Source: Ancistrus triradiatus
Taxonomy: Eukaryota > Chordata > Actinopteri > Siluriformes > Loricariidae
Reading direction: 5' to 3'
Assembly: GCA_025084515.1 (NCBI GenBank)
Contig: JAJAGP010000777.1
Location: 232,912-296,911, forward strand
DNA length: 64,000 nt
The notes under the pieces are model-generated. The model was not told the origin of the DNA, ran no database searches, and worked only from the letters and a program-made list of their open reading frames with translations. A program made the translations under genes and the position numbers. Shown here one piece after another: positions 20,585-31,505 of the stretch (the stretch's first letter is position 1; the number at the start of each line of letters is the position of its first letter).

Positions 20585-21955
20585 CAGTGGGGTGAAAAGT
20601 GGTTTCCTATTTTTTCTGTATTCCTATTTTTTTGTATATTTGTCACTCTTAAGTATTTCGGAACATCAAACCAATTTAAATATTAGTCAAAGGCAACACA
20701 AGTAAACACAAGATTCAGTATTTTAATGAAGGTGTTTATTATTATGGGAGAAAAAAATCCAAACCTACATGGCCCTGTGTGAAAAAGTGATTTGTTAACT
20801 TGTTGACTTGTTAAAACATAACTATGGTTTATCACACCTGAGTTCACTGTCTCTAGCCACACCCAGGCCTGATTATCACCACACCTGTTCTCAATCAGGA
20901 CATCACTTAAATAGGACCTGCCTGACAAAGTGAAGCACACCAAAAGATCCTTAAAAGCTACACATCATGCCGAGATCCAAAGAAATTCAGGAACAACTGA
21001 GAAAGAAGGTAATTGAGAGCTATCAGTCTGGAAAGGGTTATAAAGCCATTTCTAAAGCTTTGGGACTCCAGCGAACCACAGTGAGAGCCATTATCTACAA
21101 ATGGTGAAGACATGGAACAGTGGTGAACCTTCCCAGGAGTGGCCGGCCGACCAAAATTACCCCAAGAGCGCAGCGACGACTCATCCAAGAGGTCACAAAA
21201 GACCCCACAACAACATCCAAAGAACCGCAGGCCTCACTTGTCAGTGTTCATGCCTCCACCATAAGAAAGAGGCTGGGCAAAAATGGCCTGCATGGCAGAG
21301 TTCCAAGACAAAAACCACTGCTGAGCAAAAAGAACATTAAAGCTCATCTCAGTTCTCCCAGAACACATCTTGATGATCCCCAAGACTTTTGGGAATACAT
21401 TCTGTGGACCGACGAGACAAAAGTTGAACTCTTTGGAAGGTGTGTGTCCCATTACATCTGGTGTAAAAGTAACACAGCATTTCAGAAACAGAACAATAAA
21501 GCAGCAGTAAGATATGGGGGTGGTAGTGTGATGGTCTGGGGCTGTTTCGCTGCTTCAGGACCTGGAAGACTTGCTGGGATAAATGGAACTATGATTTCTG
21601 CTGTCTACCAAAAAATCCTGAAGTAGAATGTCCGGCCATCTGTTCATGACCTCCAGCTGAAACGAACTTGGGTTCTGCAGCAGGACAATGATCCAAAACA
21701 CACCAGCAAATTTACCTCTGAGTGGCTGAAGAAAAACAAAATGAAGACTTTGGAGTGGCCTAGTGAAAGTCCTGAGCTGAATCCTACTGAGATGCTGTGG
21801 CATGAGCTTAAAAAGGCCGTTCATGCTGGAAAACCCTCCAGTGTGGCTGAATTAATCAAGTTATTAGGTTTAGGGGGCAATCACTTTTTCACACAGGGAC
21901 ATGTAGGTTAATAATAAACAAACTTCATTTCAAAACTCCATTTTTTATTTTTTTA
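20585..21955 (+). mobile_element. Tc1-like transposon with long TIRs, nearly intact transposase
   Basis: The left end cagtggggtgaaaagtgg follows a TA. A left TIR of about 200 bases contains cctacatggccctgtgtg; its inverted partner is at 21880-21912. The right outer TIR decays after about 21955. A second copy of the family is at about 45018-46650. Distinct from the shorter-TIR Tc1 family at 3830, 16454 and 61710. Confidence 0.88.
20967..21857 (+). pseudogene. Tc1 transposase, two in-frame stops
   Basis: Transposase for cut-and-paste movement at TA sites. From ATG at 20967: MPRSKEIQEQL, helix-turn-helix region, the GRPTKITPRA linker, catalytic D in WTDETKVELFG, GGGSVMVWGCF, second D in QQDNDPKHTS and the E in NPTEMLW, so the DDE triad is present. 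In-frame stops are TGA at 21105, where related copies have an arginine codon (CGA to TGA is a typical CpG decay), and TAG at 21624. Otherwise the frame is kept, which suggests a relatively young element. The last codons before the TIR were not exactly delimited. Confidence 0.85.
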
Positions 21956-22276
21956 AACATGTTTTCCAAAGTTAAAGTGAAGTAACAAAGCACTGAATTA
22001 CGCCTTTATTTATTTCTGTCTTTTTTTCTAGTATTTTATTGTCGTTTGTTTTTTTTGTTTTTTTTTTGTCTTTTCTTGTCTTTCTCATTTATAAAATATT
22101 TTTTTCATAGTCTTCTTTCAAACTATTGCTACCACTTTAGGAGACAGTTAAAATACTTTTTTAATTACAGTACTTGTGTGCGTTTATGTTTTTTCTCTTT
22201 TATTTTCTGTTTACTAAAGAAAATACAGATTTATTTCACCAATTTTTATTTTTGATTTTTCACAACTGTACATTAG

Positions 22277-22427
22277 GAAATTTGAAGCCAGCTACTCCAA
22301 ATGGAAAAAGTGCACACTCTGCTGGTCTTCGTCCTTCAAGTGCTCCACACGTGCCGGGCAGCCTCCTCCGTGTTTTCTAATGGCTTCGTCTACCAAGAAA
22401 TCCTGAATGGCAGCAGTACTGGAGAAA
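22277..22427 (+). CDS. hapln3: HAPLN3 exon with start codon and signal peptide
   Basis: The acceptor cattag precedes a 24-base leader and ATG at 22301. Codes MEKVHTLLVFVLQVLHTC, a hydrophobic signal sequence, then RAASS and a short N-terminal segment with the potential N-glycosylation site NGSS. Donor gtacgt; ends in phase 1. Confidence 0.9.
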
Positions 22428-25400
22428 GTACGTTTATGGACCTGTTATGGTACAAATATTATTGAAATAATATTAAAAGGCATCATACAGTAACTATGTA
22501 ATATTGAGCCAATTATGAGCCTTGATTTTGGCTTTGATTTTGGCCACTTTCCATACAGTGCAACAATGTGTGACCAGCTATCGGCGTCTCTTTTTTTTTA
22601 TTCGTCTGTTCTGATGAAGCAGTGAATATGGGCGGTGTGAAGCTGCGAGTCGAGGCCCAGCTGCAGTCTGTGTTTGCTGCGAGGGGCGGTAACGTTACCC
22701 TTCCCTGCCGCTTCTGGTACGAGCCTGCGCCAACCAACTCTCGCAGGGTGAGGGTGAAATGGTCCTGGTTACCGTCGCTGGGGATCGTGAATCTGACGTC
22801 CTGGTCTCCGTCGGTCACCGCCGGCGCTGCTTCGGAGATTTTAAAGATCGGGTGCAGCTTCGGCGGGATGTGCCTGGAGATATTTCACTCATCATCAGCG
22901 ACGTGAGCCTGAACGACAGTGGGCAGTATCGCTGTGAGGTCATCGATGGACTGGAGGACCAGAGTGCAACAGTGGATATGGGGCTTATAGGTGGGACTGA
23001 ACATGATCGTTGTCTTCTTATGTTTTAAAATTTCTTTTGCAGCTTGTTGATTACCTCTAAAGACCTCCAATTATCCAGATTTGGAATGAACTACTAGTTA
23101 TCTGAAGTTCTTGATCTTCTGAACCGGGACTCTTTCTTACCCATGTCTTTTAGGTGTGGTGTTTCCCTACCAGCCTCACCAAGGCCGCTACCACTTGACA
23201 TTCGCAGAGGCCCAACAGGCCTGTAAGAGTCAGGATGCTGCCGTGGCCACGTTTGATCAGCTCTACGCTGCCTGGCAAGAAGGCATGCACTGGTGTAACG
23301 CCGGCTGGCTTGCGGATGGGACGGTGCAGTACCCCATTACCCAGCCCAGGCAGCCCTGTGGAGGCGTCAACATGGCACCTGGAGTACGGAGCTATGGAAG
23401 CAGGCACAAAGGCAGACACCGCTACGATGTCTTCTGTTTCACCTCCGCTCTCAGAGGTAAGGGGGATGTTCCCTTATCATAAATTTGTTTCAGACCCCCA
23501 TGAGTCTATGATTGGCTGCGAAGATGCAATGTGATGCAGCGATGCTTGGTTGATATAAAAAAGTCTTGGGACACAGTACTGGGACACAAACCTATATGTC
23601 TTTAAAACTATTGGGACACAAACCCACATGTGGACAAAATATTGAGACACAAACTCACATGTTGCTAAAAGTATTGGGACACAAATCCCACAAGTGGACA
23701 AAAGTACTGAGACACAAAAACACGTGACCATAATATTGGGACACCAGCTCACTTGTGGCCCAAAGTATTAGGACAAAAACCCACATATGGCTAAACATAT
23801 TAGGACACAAACCCACATGTGGACAAAAGTACTGAGACACAAACCCACATGTTGCCAAAAGTATTGGGACACAAACCCGCATGTGGCTAAAAAGTATTGG
23901 GACACAAACCCACTTATGGTTAAAAAGTATTGGAACACAAACCCGCATGTGGACAAAAGTACTGAAACACAAACTCACGTGTTGCTAAAAGTACTGGGAC
24001 ACAAACTCACATGTGGACACAAGAATTGGGACGCAAACCCACATGTCGCTAAAAGTATTTGGACACAAACCCCACACGTGGACAAAAGTACTGAGACATA
24101 AAAACACATCATCGAAATATTGGGACACAAACCCACATATGTCTAAAAATATTGGGACACAAACCCACATATGGTTAAAAAGTATTGGGACACAAACCCA
24201 CATGTGGACAAAATATTGGGACACAAATCCACAAGTGGCCAAAAGTATTGGGACACAAAAACACATGGCCAAAAGTACAGGGACACAAATTCAGTTGTGG
24301 CTAAAGGTATTGGGACACAAGCCCACATGTGACCAAAATATCGGGGGACAAACTCACATGTCGCTAAAAGTATTGGGACAGAAACTGACATGTGGCCAAA
24401 ATTACTGGGACACAAACCCATATGTGGTTAAAAGTATTGGTACACAACCCACATGTTGCTAGAAGTATTGGGACACAAACCCACATGTGGCCAAAAGTAT
24501 TGGGACACAAACCCACATGTGGCAAAAAAGTATTGGTACACAAACCCACATGTGGCCAAAAAGTATTGGTACACAAACCCACATGTGGCTAAATTGTATT
24601 GAGACACAAACCCACATATGCTTAAAAAGTATTGGGACACAAACCCACAAGTGGACAAAAGTTCTTCTTCTTCTTCTTCTTTCGGCTTCTCCCTTTATCA
24701 GGGGTCGCCACAGCGAGTTAAAAGTTTCCACCTCTCCCTGTCCTCCACATCCTCTACTCTCACCCCAACTCCCTGCATATCTTCATTCACCACAACCATG
24801 TAACTCCTCTTTGGTCTTCCTCTCCGTCTTTGCCTGGCAGCTCCATCTCCAACATCCTCCTACCAACATATTCACTATCCCTCCTCTGCACATGTCCAAA
24901 CCATGTCAGTCTTCCCTCTCGAATTTTGTCTCCCAACTATCCAACCTGTGCTGTCCCTCTGATGATCTCATTCCTAATCCTGTCCACCCTAGACACTTCT
25001 AAAGAGAACCTCAACATCTTAAGTTCTGCCACCTCCAGCTCTGCTTCCTGTCTCTTTGTCAGTGCCACTGTCTCTAAGCCATACAACAAGGCTGGTCTCA
25101 CTACTCTCTTATAAATCTTTCCTTTCACTTTTGCTGTGACCGTTTTGTCACACAGCACTCCTGACACTCTTCTCCACCCACTATATCCTGCCTGTACTCT
25201 CTTCTTTACCTCCTTTTCACACTCCCCATTTCCTTGGACAGTTGATCCCAAGTACCTGAACTCCTGGACCTTTGTGACCACCAATCCCTGTAGCCTGACT
25301 GTTCCACCTGCCTCCCTTTCATTTACACACATGTATTCTGTCTTACTACATTAGACTTTCATTCCTCTCCTTTCCAGATTATACCTCCACCTCTCCAAGT

Positions 25401-28400
25401 TCTCTTCTACCTTTTCCCTGTTCTCACTACAGATCACAATGTCGTCTGCAAACATCATAGTCCACGACGATTCTTGTCTGACCTCATCTGTTAGTCTGTC
25501 CATCACTAGAGCAAATAAGAAGGGACTCAGGGCCGATCCTTGATGCAGTCCCACCCCTACCTTGAAGCTATCTGTCACTCCTACAGCACATCTCACCGCT
25601 GTCACGCTGTTGTCATACATGTCCTGCGCGAATCTTACGTACTTTTCAGCCACTCGAGACTTCCTCATACACCACCACAGTTCCTCCCTTGGCACCCTGT
25701 CATAAGCTTTCTCCAAATCCACAAAGACGCAGTGTAGCTGTTTCTGACCATCTCTATACTTCTCCATCAGCAGTCTCAAAGCAAAAGTCGCATCCATGGT
25801 GCTCTTCCTTGGCATGAAACCATACTGTTGTGCACACACTGTCACCTCCTGTCTGAGCCTAGGTTCCACAACTCTCTCCCAACTCTTCATTGTGTGGCTC
25901 ATCAACTTTATGCCCGTGTAAGAGCCAGAACTCTGTACATCACCCCTCTGCTTAAAAATCGGTACAAGCAAACTTTACCTCCATTCCTCCGGCATACTCT
26001 CATTCACCAGAATTCCACTGAATAATCTAGTCAAAAACACCACTCCCAGCTCTCCTAGACTTTTCCATACCTCAACCGGTATGTCATCAGGTCCCACTGC
26101 CTTTCCGTTCTTCATCCTTTTCAAAGCTTTCCTCACTTCGTCCTTGCTAATCTTTGCTACATCCTGTTCCACAATTTCTACGCCATCCAACCTTCTTTCC
26201 CTTTCATTTTCTACATTCATCAACTCTTCAAAATACTCCTTCCATCTTTCCCTCACCCACTCCTCACCTGTCAGTACATTTCCATTTCTATCCTTGATCT
26301 CCCTGACATGCTGCACATCCTTTCCAGCTCTATCTCTCTGTCTTCGCCACCAAATACAACTCCTTCTCTCCTTCCCTACTGTCTAACCTGTCCCATATAA
26401 CCCATCGTAGGCCTTCTGCTTGGCCTTTGCTACCTCCCTCTTTTGCCCTGTGCCGCATCTCCTTGTACTCCTGCCTACTCTCTTTAGTCCTGTCCCCCCT
26501 GTCCCATTTCTTCTTTGCTGACCTCTTTCTCTGAATAACCTCCTGCACTTCCTTGTTCCACCACCAGGTTTCCTTGTCCCTCCTTTGCCTGTCCAGAAGA
26601 CACACCCAGTACCTTTCTCACCTGTCCCTGTCGTCTAATCAACTGTTGCTGCGTGCTACCCAGTCGTCTGGGAGCTCTCTTCCTATCAACCAAAGTCTTT
26701 CTCAGCTCCTCTCTGAACTCCTTACAACATTCTTTCCTTTTCTTTCTCAACTTCCACCCATTTGGTCCTCTGCTCTGCCTTTGTCCCTCTTCCTCTTTCC
26801 TAACCACCAGAGTCATTCTGCACACCACCATCCGATGCTGCCTAGCTACACTCTCTCCCCTGCCACTACCTTACAATCACCAATCTCTTTTAAGCAACCC
26901 TCTTCTACATAGGATGTAGTCTAACCTGTGTGCTCCTCCCTCCCCACTCTTATAAGTCACCCTATGCTCCTCCTTCTTTTGGAAATATGTGTTAACCACA
27001 GCCATTTCCATCCATCCTCTTTGCAAAATCCACCACCATCTGTCCTTCTAGGTTCCTATCCTTAACACCAAACCTGTGCCCATCCTTCCTCATCTCCTTT
27101 ATTACCTTCACCAACATGACCATTGAAATCTGCACACCAATCACCAGTCTCTCCTCCCTGGGAATGCTCTCAACCACTTCATCTAACTCCCCCCAGAATT
27201 CTCTCTCTTTCTCCTCTAATTCACAGCCAACTTGTGGTGCATAGCCACTAACAACATTCACCATTAACACCCTCAATTTCCATCTTCAGACATATTATCC
27301 TATCTGACACCCTTTTCACACCTCAACGACATTCTTTACATAGTCTTCCTTCAGGAACCACACCAACTCCAATTTCTCTTCCTATTCCACACCATGGTAG
27401 AACAGTTTTACAAGTTTAAACCCTGCCCCAATGCATCGAGCCTTGCTACCCTTCCCACTTTGTCTCCTGCACACACAAAACATCGACCTTTCTCCTCTGC
27501 ATCATATCAGCACAGCTCTCTACCTTTCCCTGTCATCGTCCCTACATTTAGGGTTGCTACCGCTCAGTGCTATAGTCCTTGCTGCTCCTGATTCTCTTTC
27601 TCTGTCTCCTCACACAGCTTCCCTCCTCTTCGTCTTCGGCAAACAGTAGTCCAATTTTCCGCTGGTACCAGCTGTTTGCTACCAGTACCAGTGGCGTCGT
27701 TGTTAACCCGGGCCGCGACCGATCCGGTATGGTGAAATTATTATGAACTCGCATACTGTATTTGGCAAATGTTTTACACCGGATGCCCTTCCTGACGCAA
27801 CCCTCACCATTTATCCGGGCTTGGGACCGGCACTAGAAATACCCTGTCTGAGCAAACTAGCGGCTGGTTTCCACAAGTGGACAAAAGTACTGAGACAAAA
27901 ACCCACATGTTGGCAAAAGTATTATGACACAAGCCACACGTGGCTAAAAGTATTGGAACACAAACCTCACATGTGAACAAAAGTATTGAGACACAAAAAC
28001 ATGTGGCCAAATGTATTGGGACAAAAACCCACATGTAGCCAAAAGTACTGGGACATAAACTCACATGTGGCCAAAACATTGGGACCCAAACTCACATGTG
28101 GATAAAAGTATTGGGACACAAGCCCACATGTGACCAAAATATCGGGGGACAAACTCACATGTTGCTAAAGGTACTGGGACAGAAACTCACCTGTGGCCAA
28201 AAGTACTGGGACACAAACCCATATGTGGTTAAAAGTATTGGTACACAACCCACATGTTGCTAGAAGTATTGGGACACAAACTCACATGTCACTAAAAGTA
28301 TTGAGACGCAAGCCCACATGTGGCCAAAAGTATTGGGACACAAACCCACATGTTGCTAAAAGTATAGGGACACAAACCAACGTGGACAAAAGTATAGAGA

Positions 28401-31038
28401 CACAACCCCACATGTGGACAAAAGAAGTGGGACACAAACCCACATGTAGACAAAAGTATTGGGACAAAAACTCACATGAGACCAAAATATTAGGACAAAA
28501 ACTCACATGTGGCTAAAAGTATTGGGACAAAAACCCACATGTGGCCAAAAAGTATTGGGACACAAACCCATCTGTGGTTAAAAGTATAGGGACACAAACC
28601 AACGTGGACAAAAGTATTGAGACACAACCCCACATGTGACCAAAATATTAGGACAAAAACTCACATGTGGCTAAAAGTATTGGGACACAAACCCACATGT
28701 GGTAAAAAGTATTGAGACACAAAAACATGTGGCCAAAAGTATTGGGACAAAAACCCACATTTGGCCAAAGGTATTGGGGACCACAAACTCACATGTGACC
28801 AAAATATTTGAGACCCCAAACTCACATGTGGCTTAAAAGTATTGGGACACAAACCCTCCCATTATGTGGTAAAAAGTATTGAAACACAAACCCACATGTA
28901 GCTAAAAGTATTGGGACACAAACCCACATGGTTTCCTAAAAAGTATTGGGACACAAAACCCACATGTGGACAAAAGTACCCAGACACAAACCCACATGTT
29001 TCTAAAAAGTATTGGGACACAAACCCACATATGGATATATTGACGTATGGGGACACAAACCCACATGTGGACAAAAGTACCCAGACACAAAACCCACATG
29101 TTGCTAAAAGTATTGGGATACAACCACACATGTGGCTAAAGGTATTGGGACACAAACCCCACATGTGGACAAAAATATTGAGACACAAAAACATGTGGCC
29201 GAAAGTATCGGGACACAAAAAACCCATATGTGGCCAAAAATAGTGGGACACAAACTCACATGTGACCAAAAATATTGGAACCTAAACTCACATGTGGATT
29301 TAAAGTATTGGGAACACAAACCCCACATGTGGCTAAAAGTATTGGGCACAAAAACATATGGCCAAAAGTACCGAGACACAAACCCAATGTGGTTGAAGTA
29401 TTGGGACACAAACCGACATGTGGCTAAGTAAAGTATTGGGACACAAACCCAAGTGGACAACGGTATTGAGACACAACCCCACATGTGAACAAAAGTATTG
29501 GGACAACAAAACTCACATGTGACCAAAATAATTGGGACACAAACTCACATGTGGCCAAAAGTATTGGGACACAAAAAAACCCATAATGTGTAAAAAAATT
29601 ATTTGAAAACACAAACCCAAATGTAGCTAAAGTATTGGGACACAAACCCACATGTTTTCTAAAAGTATTGGGACAACAAACCCACAGTGTGGACAAAAGT
29701 ACCCAGACACAAACCCACATGTTTTCTAAAAAGTATTGGGACCACCAACCCACATATGGATATAACGTATTGGGACACACAAACCCCACATGTGGGACAA
29801 AAGTACCCAGACACAAAACCCACATGTTGCTAAAAGTATTGGGATACAAACCACATGTGGCTAAAGGTATTGGGACACAAACCCCACATGTGGACAAAAA
29901 TATTGAGACACAAAAACCATGTGGCCGAAAGTATCGGGACAAAAACCCATATGTGGCCAAAAATAGTGGGACACAAACTCACATGTACCAAAATAATTGG
30001 AACCTAAACTCACATGTGGATAAAAGTATTGGGGACACAAACCCCACATGTGGCTAAAAGTATTGGGGCACAAAAACATATGGCCAAAAAGTACCGAGAC
30101 ACAAACCCAATGTGGTTGAAAGTATTGGGACACAAACCGACATGTTGGTTAAAAGTATTGGGACACAAACCCAAAGTGGAACAACGGTATTGGAGACACA
30201 ACCCCAATGTGAACAAAAGTATTGGGACACAAACTCACATGTGACCAAAATATTGGGACAAAAACTCACATGTGGCCAAAAGTATTGGGACACAAACCCA
30301 CATTTCACATTCACATTCCAAAGCACTATTGTAGTTCCGTCAGGAAACGCAGATCTAGTTGTTATTAACACTCCACCATGATGACCCTGGATTCTTAAAC
30401 GAACGTAAGTGGATGCTAGAATCCTGATGGTGAATCTCTGCTTTAAGACGCTCCACCCATAAACCATGTAATCCTAATCTTAATTTTAAATAGCTATTTT
30501 AGCTTGCAAGATTAGTTGCTCATTCACTCACTCACATTCCTCACCTGCTTCATCCAAATTGGGGTCATAGAGGGCCAGGCGGTCCATGTGACAGTCCATT
30601 CAGAGACACCAATTACCTAATGCTTTGGAATGTGGGAGGTGGAGGCCGGGACTTGAACTGTTAACGTTTGATCCCTTGTAGATCTTTGTATCCCAGACCA
30701 GAAGTCATTGCAGTATCTCAGTCCCATGCAATATTCCCTTCTATTCCCTTCCAGGGACAGTGTACTTTCTGCAGCGTCCTCAGCTGCTCAGCTTCTCCCA
30801 GGCAGTCGAGGCCTGTACCGATGACGGATCGCAGATTGCCAGAGTTGGCCAGATGTTTGCGGCATGGAAGTTCCAGGGGCTGGATCGCTGCGACGTCGGA
30901 TGGCTGGCTGATGGGAGTCTGCGCTACCCAATCACTAACCCCCGGCCAAACTGTGGCTCGCAGGAGCCTGGGGTCCGCAGCTATGGCTTCCCCTTACCGC
31001 ATCACAAACATGGGGTGTACTGCTATAGGGCTAGGTAA
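22277..31038 (+). CDS. hapln3: HAPLN3, hyaluronan and proteoglycan link protein 3
   Basis: Secreted link protein that stabilises the complex of a lectican G1 domain with hyaluronan. Coding exons: 22301-22427, 22623-22990, 23154-23456 and 30755-31038. Domains in order: signal peptide (about 20 aa), Ig-like V domain, Link 1, Link 2, one exon each after the first, as expected for the HAPLN family. The total would be 360 aa, the length I recall for human HAPLN3, if exon 2 of the mature protein had one more base: that exon is 368 instead of 369 bases and its frame breaks near 22780. The choice of HAPLN3 over other link proteins rests on the neighbours MFGE8 and ACAN. Confidence 0.93.
22623..22990 (+). 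CDS. hapln3: HAPLN3 Ig-V exon, with an apparent one-base deletion
   Basis: Codes the V-type Ig fold that in link proteins mediates binding to the lectican G1 domain. First cysteine in NVTLPCRF, second in DSGQYRCEVIDG. The frame is one up to VKWSWLPSLG and another from RESDVLVSVG onward; the shift falls at the GGGG run at 22780-22783. The exon is 368 bases where 369 fits both neighbours. Since the rest is well conserved, a sequencing or assembly indel is most likely. A true null allele is possible. Confidence 0.88.
23154..23456 (+). CDS. hapln3: HAPLN3 Link domain 1 exon
   Basis: A 303-base, phase 1-1 exon. A complete Link module: GVVFPYQ, FAEAQQAC, WCNAGWLADGTVQYPI, CGG...PGVRSYG, RYDVFCF. 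It carries the four cysteines of a hyaluronan-binding Link domain. Confidence 0.96.
23566..24662 (+). repeat. Minisatellite array, left part (32-33 bp unit)
   Basis: About 33 units of the type gtattgggacacaaaccc + acatgtggccaaaa, with variants in the acatgtgg/acaagtgg/acatatgg and gccaaaa/gacaaaa/gctaaaa positions. Apparent reading frames across it (repeated GTQTHMW or CVPILF strings) arise because the unit lacks stops in some frames; they are not genes. Confidence 0.96.
24663..27870 (-). mobile_element. RTE-like LINE, full length with target-site duplication (3.2 kb)
   Basis: Reading on the minus strand: 5' end at 27870, AP-endonuclease remnants (about 27276-26992), reverse transcriptase (about 26316-25351) with the catalytic FADD at 25452-25441, a C-terminal region (25332-24937), and a 3' end ctgataaagggagaagccg followed by (gaa)n at about 24682-24663. 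The 18-bp ccacaagtggacaaaagt occurs at both borders (24645-24662 and 27871-27888). Size, gene order and microsatellite tail fit RTE-type LINEs. Frameshifts split the frame, so it is inactive. Confidence 0.88.
25351..25971 (-). pseudogene. LINE reverse transcriptase fragment
   Basis: Contains RT palm motifs: GIKLMSHTMK, QYGFMPRKST, VFVDLEKAYDRVPRE, GLHQGSALSPFLFALVMD and MFADDIVICSE. These are the conserved RT blocks including the FADD active site. Upstream (26316-25975) and downstream (25332-24937) parts of the same polyprotein are in other frames. Confidence 0.93.
27871..30305 (+). repeat. Minisatellite array, right part with higher-order structure
   Basis: About 75 units of the 32-33 bp repeat. 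A block of about 720 bases is repeated in order (about 28900-29600 and 29620-30300), recognised by the same odd units: 'acatatggatat' at 29029 and 29753, 'gccgaaagtatcggg' at 29209 and 29924. Another block (28110-28290) matches 24309-24480 across the LINE. Many one-base indels in 28860-30240 suggest decay or imperfect assembly. Confidence 0.93.
30755..31038 (+). CDS. hapln3: HAPLN3 Link domain 2 exon and stop
   Basis: A 284-base final exon: TVYFLQRPQ, FSQAVEAC, CDVGWLADGSLRYPIT, NCGSQEPGVRSYGF, GVYCYRAR, then TAA at 31036-31038. Complete Link 2 module with the short C-terminus of HAPLNs. Confidence 0.96.
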
Positions 31039-31149
31039 CTGCTCATTAAAGCCTGCAATACCTGTTAAATGTGAATTCCCACTGCCACTGCTTTCCGTCT
31101 AGCTTTTACATTTGGACTCTTCTAAGGATTTGGATGAGGAAAGCTGTGG

Positions 31150-31340
31150 GAATGGATGGGAGATTTTTCACCATTTATTTGATACCCTATTAAACTTTAA
31201 TAGATTTAGGCTGCCCAAGGAGAATGGGCCCTCCCAAGGTTTCTTCCTCGTCACATTTAGGGAGTTTTTTCTAGCCACTGTCACCACTTCGAGACAATGC
31301 TCTGTTGTAAAAAGTGCTACAGAAATAAACTGGACTCATC
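31150..31340 (-). repeat. Dispersed repeat fragment in HAPLN3 3' flank
   Basis: Reverse orientation of the family: 'cccaaggtttcttcctcg', 'gccactgtcaccacttcg', 'gagacaatgctctgttgtaa' and 'agtgctacagaaataaa'. It contains the first AATAAA after the HAPLN3 stop. Confidence 0.6.
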
Positions 31341-31404
31341 CGTGTGGTACAGAAGATCTGTTTTTGACTCTCAGTGATCTCTCAAGCCAAGCCAAACTGA
31401 ATTA

Positions 31405-31505
31405 CAGTTCCATTTATTTATATACCTCTTTTTTATTCTAGAGCAAACCTAAGCAACAGTGTCAAGGAAAAACTTCCTAAATGTGATGAGGAAACCTTGA
31501 GGGGA
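31405..31505 (+). repeat. Dispersed repeat fragment
   Basis: Forward orientation: 'catttatttatatacctctt', 'gagcaaacctaagcaacag', 'aggaaaaacttcctaaatg'. Confidence 0.55.

Larger units (their letters stand above)
23457..30754 (+). other. HAPLN3 intron between Link 1 and Link 2 (7.3 kb)
   Basis: Almost fully occupied by a minisatellite array (23566-24662 and 27871-30305) interrupted by an RTE-like LINE (24663-27870). Only the extreme ends (about 23457-23565 and 30306-30754) are unique-looking intron. Confidence 0.9.

Noticed and set aside
23566..30305. CRISPR-like array
   Set aside because: Units are contiguous without unique spacers, in a vertebrate intron; an ordinary minisatellite.
23787..30381. 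Many frames with repeated GTQTHMW or CVPILF peptides
   Set aside because: Translations of a 32-33 bp minisatellite in an intron; variants and indels break every frame.
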